DNA from: Rickettsiales bacterium
GTDB taxonomy: Bacteria > Pseudomonadota > Alphaproteobacteria > Rickettsiales > UBA3002
NCBI GenBank assembly: GCA_002725445.1
Contig: PBPD01000167.1
Span: 1-10,708 of the forward strand
Direction: 5' to 3'
DNA length: 10,708 nt
The position numbers and the translations under genes are program-made. The notes under the pieces are model-generated. The model was not told the DNA's origin. It saw only the letters and a program-made list of their open reading frames with translations, and did no database searches. Below, piece by piece: positions 6,569 to 10,708 of the stretch. Numbering within the stretch: the stretch's first letter is position 1; every line of letters begins with the position of its first letter.

Positions 6569-7541
6569 AGATACTGTCACTCAATCGGCGTAATACTTCA
6601 TCCAATTGGCTAAGCGACTCGTAGCTAATAGAAATAGTGCCCGTCTGCCCGCCATGGTCGTTAATACTTACTTTTAGCCCCAAATTAGATGATAATGACT
6701 CTTCCAGTGCAATGATATCTTCGTCTTTATGGTCGGAAGAGGCGCTGCGCGTGTTTTTACGTGGCGCTTTTGGCGTTGCACTCCCCGATGCACCTTCTTC
6801 AACGTCGCGCACCAGCGCTTCCGTCTGACGTACGCTAAGCTGTTTATCAATAACCATTTTTGCGAGTTTCTCAGGCTCTTTGGCGTTGAGCAGAGCACGT
6901 GCATGCCCCATGCTTAGCTCGCGCTTGTTAACTAACTCTTTCAATTCATTAGGTAATTGTAGCAAGCGCAATAAATTAGCGATATGGCTACGGCTTTTTC
7001 CGATGGTGCCGGCAAGATCTTCCTGTGTATAGCTAAATTCATCTATAAGCCGTTGATATCCCGCGGCCTCTTCGAGTGGATTCAGGTCTTGACGTTGGAT
7101 ATTCTCTACCAATGCCAACTCAAGGGCTTGCTGGTCGTCAAGCTCACGAACAATAACCGGCACCACTTCCAGTTTTGCCAATTGGGCTGCCCGCCAGCGG
7201 CGCTCACCGGCGATAATTTCATAGCGATCACTGTTTTCTGGTGCTCTACGCACCAAAATTGGCTGCATAATGCCGTTTTTTTCTATCGAGTCGGCGAGCT
7301 CATGCAAATACTCCTCAGAAAAATGTGTTCGCGGCTGAAAAATGCCTGCCTGCAGAGCATCTACGGGTAAAGAAAAGGGTGTGCCGGTCTGCGGCTGTGG
7401 TCCTGCGGCATTTGAGCCCTCGACTGGCTGAGCCGCTGTGACAGGTGGATTGCTCCCCTGCCCGCCCTGACTATATTCCTGTTGAATGAGAGCAGAAAGA
7501 CCTTTGCCAAGGCCTTTTTTCTTAGCGGTTGCTGCATTCAT
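6567..7541 (-). CDS. parB: Chromosome-partitioning protein ParB (CTPase, parS-binding)
   Basis: A 324-residue ParB/Spo0J. It binds parS, clamps DNA in a CTP-dependent way and spreads, and stimulates ParA to move the origin region. Seen in order: N-terminal LGKGLSALI (11-19), the ParA-interaction peptide common in chromosomal ParBs; a low-complexity linker rich in Gln, Gly and Pro (about 22-55); the ParB/Srx nucleotide domain with FQPRTHF (68-74) and GERRWR (112-117), the arginine-rich CTP-binding box; ENIQRQDLNPLEEA (146-159); a helix-turn-helix around 174-196 (LAGTIGKSRSHIANLLRLLQLP) for parS recognition; a polar linker; and a C-terminal dimerisation segment (274-324). The ATG at 7541 has AGGAG at 7550-7554 on the minus strand, 8 nt upstream. 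parA ends 33 bp upstream and the target sites lie in rsmG of the same operon. Confidence 0.98.
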   Translation of the reverse strand: MNAATAKKKGLGKGLSALIQQEYSQGGQGSNPPVTAAQPVEGSNAAGPQPQTGTPFSLPVDALQAGIFQPRTHFSEEYLHELADSIEKNGIMQPILVRRAPENSDRYEIIAGERRWRAAQLAKLEVVPVIVRELDDQQALELALVENIQRQDLNPLEEAAGYQRLIDEFSYTQEDLAGTIGKSRSHIANLLRLLQLPNELKELVNKRELSMGHARALLNAKEPEKLAKMVIDKQLSVRQTEALVRDVEEGASGSATPKAPRKNTRSASSDHKDEDIIALEESLSSNLGLKVSINDHGGQTGTISISYESLSQLDEVLRRLSDSI

Positions 7542-7574
7542 GATGAATTCTCCTAACGATACCGATTTTACTAA

Positions 7575-8363
7575 TTATGCGGCTTGTGGTTCTGTAAATT
7601 GCTTCTCGCGGCGGATCAATTCGCGTGCCAGCTTGATATATGCCTGAGATCCGGGGCATTTTAGATCATATACAAGGGCGGGCTGGCCGTGAGATGGGGC
7701 TTCGCTGACACGAACATTCCGTGGAATAACAGTCTTATAGACGTCTGCGCCCATATAATCACGTACATCCGCCTCAATTTGCTCTGTCAGTTTATTGCGG
7801 CGATCATACATGGTCAAAACGACGCCATGGATGCTTAAAGCAGGATTTAACACATTCTGAACCAAAGAAATTGTTTTCAATAAATGGCTAAGTCCCTCAA
7901 GCGCATAAAATTCGCATTGCAATGGAATTAGCACCGAATCGGCTGCTGTTAAGGCGTTGAGCGTGATAAGGCCAAGCGAGGGCGGGCAGTCTATTATCAC
8001 ATAATCATACGTTAAATCTTTTTCGCGGAGCGAATTTGCCAATTTATATTCTCGTCGCATAGCCGATACAAGTTCAATCTCAGCGCCCGATAAATCGATT
8101 GTGGCAGGAATTATGTAAAGGCGTGGAATAGCGGATTTTTTTGCCGCTTCTTCGATAGATGTTTCATTTATCAATATATCATAGGAGGTTATGTCACGGT
8201 CATTACCCTCCACCCCTAGTCCAGTACTGGCATTGCCCTGTGGGTCAAGGTCAATGAGCAGAACTTTCTTGCCTATAGCCGCGAGAGCGGTGGCCATATT
8301 GACAGCGGTTGTGGTTTTTCCGACCCCACCCTTTTGATTTACAATGGAAATAATGCGCGTCAT
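7575..8363 (-). CDS. parA: Chromosome-partitioning ATPase ParA (Soj type)
   Basis: A 262-residue deviant-Walker-A ATPase. The ATP-bound dimer coats the nucleoid and ParB-parS complexes follow its hydrolysis gradient. Seen: Walker A KGGVGKTT at residues 11-18 with the signature lysine K11; the Walker A' region LLIDLDPQGNASTGLG with D40; Walker B YVIIDCPPSLGLIT with D125; LIPLQCEFYALEGL; and RNVRVSEAPSHGQP near 215-228, typical of chromosomal Soj/ParA. There is no N-terminal helix-turn-helix domain, so this is a short chromosomal ParA and not a type Ia plasmid ParA. Start: ATG at 8363, with TAGGT (8371-8375) at the end of rsmG serving as Shine-Dalgarno, 7 nt upstream. The rsmG stop is only 4 bp away, so coupling is likely. 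parB follows after 33 bp. Confidence 0.98.
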   Translation of the reverse strand: MTRIISIVNQKGGVGKTTTAVNMATALAAIGKKVLLIDLDPQGNASTGLGVEGNDRDITSYDILINETSIEEAAKKSAIPRLYIIPATIDLSGAEIELVSAMRREYKLANSLREKDLTYDYVIIDCPPSLGLITLNALTAADSVLIPLQCEFYALEGLSHLLKTISLVQNVLNPALSIHGVVLTMYDRRNKLTEQIEADVRDYMGADVYKTVIPRNVRVSEAPSHGQPALVYDLKCPGSQAYIKLARELIRREKQFTEPQAA

Positions 8364-8367
8364 ATGC

Positions 8368-8970
8368 TCAACCTACGTTGTAAAGCTCAATTATTACACT
8401 ATCGTCCTGTACCCGACTATTATGGACAATGTAATCAAATGCCCAATGTTGCAGTGCAGCATTTATTTCATCTTGATGATGCACACCTTTATGAATTAGG
8501 TAACGTGTTTTGTTATGACGTAGTCCGTTCGTAATGGCAAGAAGTTTGTCGATATTTGCACAGGCCCTCGACAAGATAATATCCATCGCTATGGAAATAG
8601 ATTCGGAACGTTTCACGTGAAACACTGGTTGCGATTTGGTATGCCGCGCGACTTCTTGAAGAAAAATCATTTTACGTTGATCGCTTTCAATCAAATGTAC
8701 GGAATGATGGGTGGCAATAGAGATAACCATACCCGGAAAACCGGCCCCGCAGCCAACATCGGCAATTGTCATGTCAGTGTGACTATCTAACAAAGGTATA
8801 ATTTGTAGGCTGTCTAAGAAATGACGCGACCATATATCATCTAAAGTAGAGGGGCTAACAAGGTTTATTTTATTCTGCCATTTGCTCAAGAGATCGTGAT
8901 AGACACATAAATGGTCGTATGTTTCACGTGAAACATACGGCGCTACTGCCTGTAAGGAAGTAAAGTTCAT
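8368..8970 (-). CDS. rsmG: 16S rRNA (guanine(527)-N(7))-methyltransferase RsmG (GidB)
   Basis: A 200-residue SAM-dependent methyltransferase that adds the N7 methyl to G527 in the 530 loop of 16S rRNA; loss of this activity is a known cause of low-level streptomycin resistance in several bacteria. Seen: WQNKINLVSPS (31-41) and IWSRHFLDSLQIIPLL (46-61), the N-terminal family signature; the SAM-binding loop ADVGCGAGFPGMVISI (70-85); LIESDQRKMIFLQEVAR (93-109); and SRACANIDKLL (134-144), matching the conserved SRA segment. The length is on the short side of normal (about 205-210). The ATG at 8970 overlaps the mnmG stop by four bases (ATGA, 8967-8970), so reinitiation is expected. Two ParB-binding parS sites are embedded in the coding sequence, at codons 12-18 and 116-121. 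Confidence 0.96.
   Translation of the reverse strand: MNFTSLQAVAPYVSRETYDHLCVYHDLLSKWQNKINLVSPSTLDDIWSRHFLDSLQIIPLLDSHTDMTIADVGCGAGFPGMVISIATHHSVHLIESDQRKMIFLQEVARHTKSQPVFHVKRSESISIAMDIILSRACANIDKLLAITNGLRHNKTRYLIHKGVHHQDEINAALQHWAFDYIVHNSRVQDDSVIIELYNVG
8609..8624. promoter_or_regulatory. parS centromere site 2 (inside rsmG)
   Basis: CGTTTCACGTGAAACA matches the near-universal chromosomal parS palindrome TGTTTCACGTGAAACA at 15 of 16 positions; the 14-bp core GTTTCACGTGAAAC (8610-8623) is perfect. ParB encoded about 1 kb downstream in the same operon is the expected ligand. On the rsmG strand it reads through codons 116-121 as VFHVKR, a different frame from site 1. Confidence 0.93.
8916..8939. 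promoter_or_regulatory. parS centromere site 1 (inside the rsmG 5' end)
   Basis: TGTTTCACGTGAAACA at 8920-8935 is an exact match to the bacterial chromosomal parS consensus. The dyad extends four further bases on each side, giving a perfect 24-bp palindrome (8916-8939). It is read through rsmG codons 12-18 as YVSRETY. Its centre lies 311 bp from that of site 2. Its presence beside parAB supports an origin-proximal chromosomal location and a role as a ParB loading site. Confidence 0.97.
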
Positions 8971-10708
8971 GCCGCTTTATTTTGTCGTATATGAACCATC
9001 AATGCCATGATGGCAGCGGGTGTGACGCCTGGGATTCGACTCGCCGCACCCAAGGTATCGGGTCGCGACGATTTAAGTTTCTCTTTGATTTCATTGGATA
9101 AAGAGCTAATTGCATCATAGTCAATACTGTCCGGAACCTTCACGGCCTCTTCTTTTCTGAAGGCCTGAATATCCGATGCCTGACGGTCCAGATAGCCTTT
9201 ATAGATAGCCTCAATTTCACATTGCTCAAAGACATCATGGCTCACATTTGACAGCTCTGGCCAAATACGAAATACGTCATCTTTATTTATATGCGGATAG
9301 CTCAATAAATCAAACGCGGAACGTTTTACACCATCCTGATTTAACGTGAGGCCAAATTCCTTTGCCTTATTCGGTGTAATGACATGCGCATTAAGTGTAC
9401 TGCGTGCGTGTTCGAGCTGCTGCAATTTCTGGCTAAATATAGTTGCTCTTTTTTCTCCTACACATCCGATTGCAATGCCGAGCGGTGTGAGTCGTAGATC
9501 AGCATTATCGGGACGGATTGTAAGACGGTACTCTGAGCGTGACGTAAACATGCGATAGGGTTCTTGCGTGCCAAGCGAGGTCAGATCATCGATCATGACA
9601 CCTATATAGCCATCCGCTCTATCTAATGTGAACGTGTCCTTATTCATAGAGGCGAGAGCAGCGTTCAGCCCTGCAATCAAGCCTTGACCGCCGGCCTCTT
9701 CATAGCCGGTGGTGCCATTAATCTGACCCGCAAGATACAAGCCCGGAACCTGTTTCACTTCAAGTGTTTTGTGTAACTCTCTGGGGTCTACATAGTCATA
9801 TTCGATTGCATAGCCAGGACGAATCATGACAGCTTGTTCCAGCCCCGGAATATTTTTCAAAATGGCTAGCTGAACATCTTCTGGGAGAGAGGTGGAAATA
9901 CCGTTCGGATAGACGGTATCATCATCCAGCCCCTCTGGCTCTAGAAAAATCTGGTGTCGTTCGCGTTCGGCAAAGCGCACCACTTTGTCCTCTATGGAAG
10001 GGCAATAGCGTGGACCAGTGCTCTCAATCTTGCCAGAATACATAGGCGCACGGTCAAGATTATCACGGATAATCGCATGACTCTCAGGGGTGGTATGTGT
10101 GATGTAGCAGGTGACCTGAGGTAACGTAATTCTATCGGTTAAATATGAAAATGGCTGCGCGGGATCGTCGCCTGGCTGGGGTTCGCATTTGTCCCAATCG
10201 ATTGTTTTGCCATCAAGACGAGGAGGGGTGCCGGTTTTTAAGCGACCCATATTCAAACCAAATCCGTAGAGTGTTTTGGAGAGGCCAAGGGCAGGCTTCT
10301 CGTCTACTCGCCCAGCAGGAATTGTCTTTTCGCCTATATGAATCAAGCCATTGAGAAATGTACCTGTGGTAAGAACAATGCGACTGGCTTCATACAGATT
10401 GCCGGATGTGCCAATCACGCCGGTAATAGATGTATTCTCACGCTGAATATCATCTACCTCATCTTCTATGATAGTAAGATTCTCATATTCATTCAGAATC
10501 GCTTGGACAGCCTCGCGGTATAGCTTGCGGTCGGCTTGCGCACGGGGACCGCGTACCGCCGGGCCCTTGCTTTGGTTCAAAACGCGGTAGTGTATACCGG
10601 CGCGGTCAATAGCACGCCCCATGACTCCGTCTAATGCATCAATTTCTTTGACTAGCGTTCCTTTGGCTACGCCGCCAATGGCGGGGTTGCATGACATCTC
10701 GCCGATGG
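8967..10708 (-). CDS. mnmG: tRNA uridine-5-carboxymethylaminomethyl modification enzyme MnmG (N-terminus beyond window)
   Basis: The frame is open to the right edge. The first in-window ATG (10697) is internal: it is preceded by Ile-Gly-Glu and begins MSCNPAIGG, which sits near residue 45 of E. coli MnmG. Roughly 44 N-terminal residues, including the FAD-binding GxGxxG loop, are therefore missing. Known role: with MnmE, it forms the cmnm5 modification at wobble U34 of several tRNAs, using FAD and a methylene-folate. Seen, numbering from that Met: the conserved cysteine C3; RGPRAQADRKLY (49-60); TTGTFLNGLIHIG (110-122); GRLKTGTPPRLDG (151-163); GPRYCPSIEDKVVRF (228-242) with the second conserved Cys (C232); GLYLAGQINGTTGYEEAGGQGL (319-340), a flavin-contacting segment; TSRSEYRLTIRPDNADLR; and the C-terminal MnmE-interacting helical domain ending IPGVTPAAIMALMVHIRQ. 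Its stop overlaps the rsmG start by four bases. It heads the visible part of the mnmG-rsmG-parA-parB operon. Confidence 0.98.
   Translation of the reverse strand, partial: IGEMSCNPAIGGVAKGTLVKEIDALDGVMGRAIDRAGIHYRVLNQSKGPAVRGPRAQADRKLYREAVQAILNEYENLTIIEDEVDDIQRENTSITGVIGTSGNLYEASRIVLTTGTFLNGLIHIGEKTIPAGRVDEKPALGLSKTLYGFGLNMGRLKTGTPPRLDGKTIDWDKCEPQPGDDPAQPFSYLTDRITLPQVTCYITHTTPESHAIIRDNLDRAPMYSGKIESTGPRYCPSIEDKVVRFAERERHQIFLEPEGLDDDTVYPNGISTSLPEDVQLAILKNIPGLEQAVMIRPGYAIEYDYVDPRELHKTLEVKQVPGLYLAGQINGTTGYEEAGGQGLIAGLNAALASMNKDTFTLDRADGYIGVMIDDLTSLGTQEPYRMFTSRSEYRLTIRPDNADLRLTPLGIAIGCVGEKRATIFSQKLQQLEHARSTLNAHVITPNKAKEFGLTLNQDGVKRSAFDLLSYPHINKDDVFRIWPELSNVSHDVFEQCEIEAIYKGYLDRQASDIQAFRKEEAVKVPDSIDYDAISSLSNEIKEKLKSSRPDTLGAASRIPGVTPAAIMALMVHIRQNKAA

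Noticed and set aside
10338..10523. 61-codon plus-strand frame near the right edge
   Set aside because: It is entirely antisense to conserved mnmG sequence and carries no recognisable features.

Overview
The window reads as an ordinary, gene-dense stretch of an alphaproteobacterial chromosome. The main evidence is gene order: mnmG-rsmG-parA-parB on the minus strand converges on DUF3576 lipoprotein-leuS-lptE-holA on the plus strand. This arrangement is typical of Alphaproteobacteria and normally lies close to the replication origin. Base composition looks close to 50% GC, which argues against the GC-rich Rhizobiales and Caulobacterales and the AT-rich Rickettsiales, but I cannot name an order with confidence. 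Two parS centromere sites inside rsmG support an origin-proximal chromosomal location. No transposase, integrase, phage gene, CRISPR array, tRNA or rRNA is visible.

Layout. Positions 1-507 (minus) hold the N-terminal part of a YggS/PLPBP-family pyridoxal-phosphate-binding protein, cut by the window edge. A 245-bp divergent intergenic region (508-752) separates it from a strongly codon-optimised outer-membrane porin (753-1880, plus), which ends at a good intrinsic terminator (about 1906-1936). Only 21 bp later begins a tight plus-strand run: a DUF3576 lipoprotein (1958-2473), leucyl-tRNA synthetase leuS (2480-5032), the LPS-assembly lipoprotein lptE (5033-5527) and the DNA polymerase III delta subunit holA (5538-6551). 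It meets the opposing minus-strand operon with a 15-bp gap. That operon reads right to left: mnmG (8967 to the right window edge, N-terminus cut off), rsmG (8368-8970), parA (7575-8363) and parB (6567-7541).

How the genes work together. ParA, ParB and the two parS sites form a complete chromosome-partition system. MnmG (tRNA wobble-uridine modification) and RsmG (16S rRNA methylation) are co-transcribed with it and translationally coupled to each other by an ATGA overlap. On the other side, LeuRS charges tRNA-Leu, HolA opens and loads the sliding clamp, and LptE with LptD inserts LPS into the outer membrane. The DUF3576 lipoprotein and the porin are further envelope components.

I found no undescribed system. 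The most notable feature is that the two parS centromeres lie within the rsmG coding sequence in two different reading frames, so the same palindrome encodes different peptides at each place. Weaker observations are the lack of room for a promoter ahead of the leuS operon and a porin so codon-biased that its antisense strand is open almost end to end.
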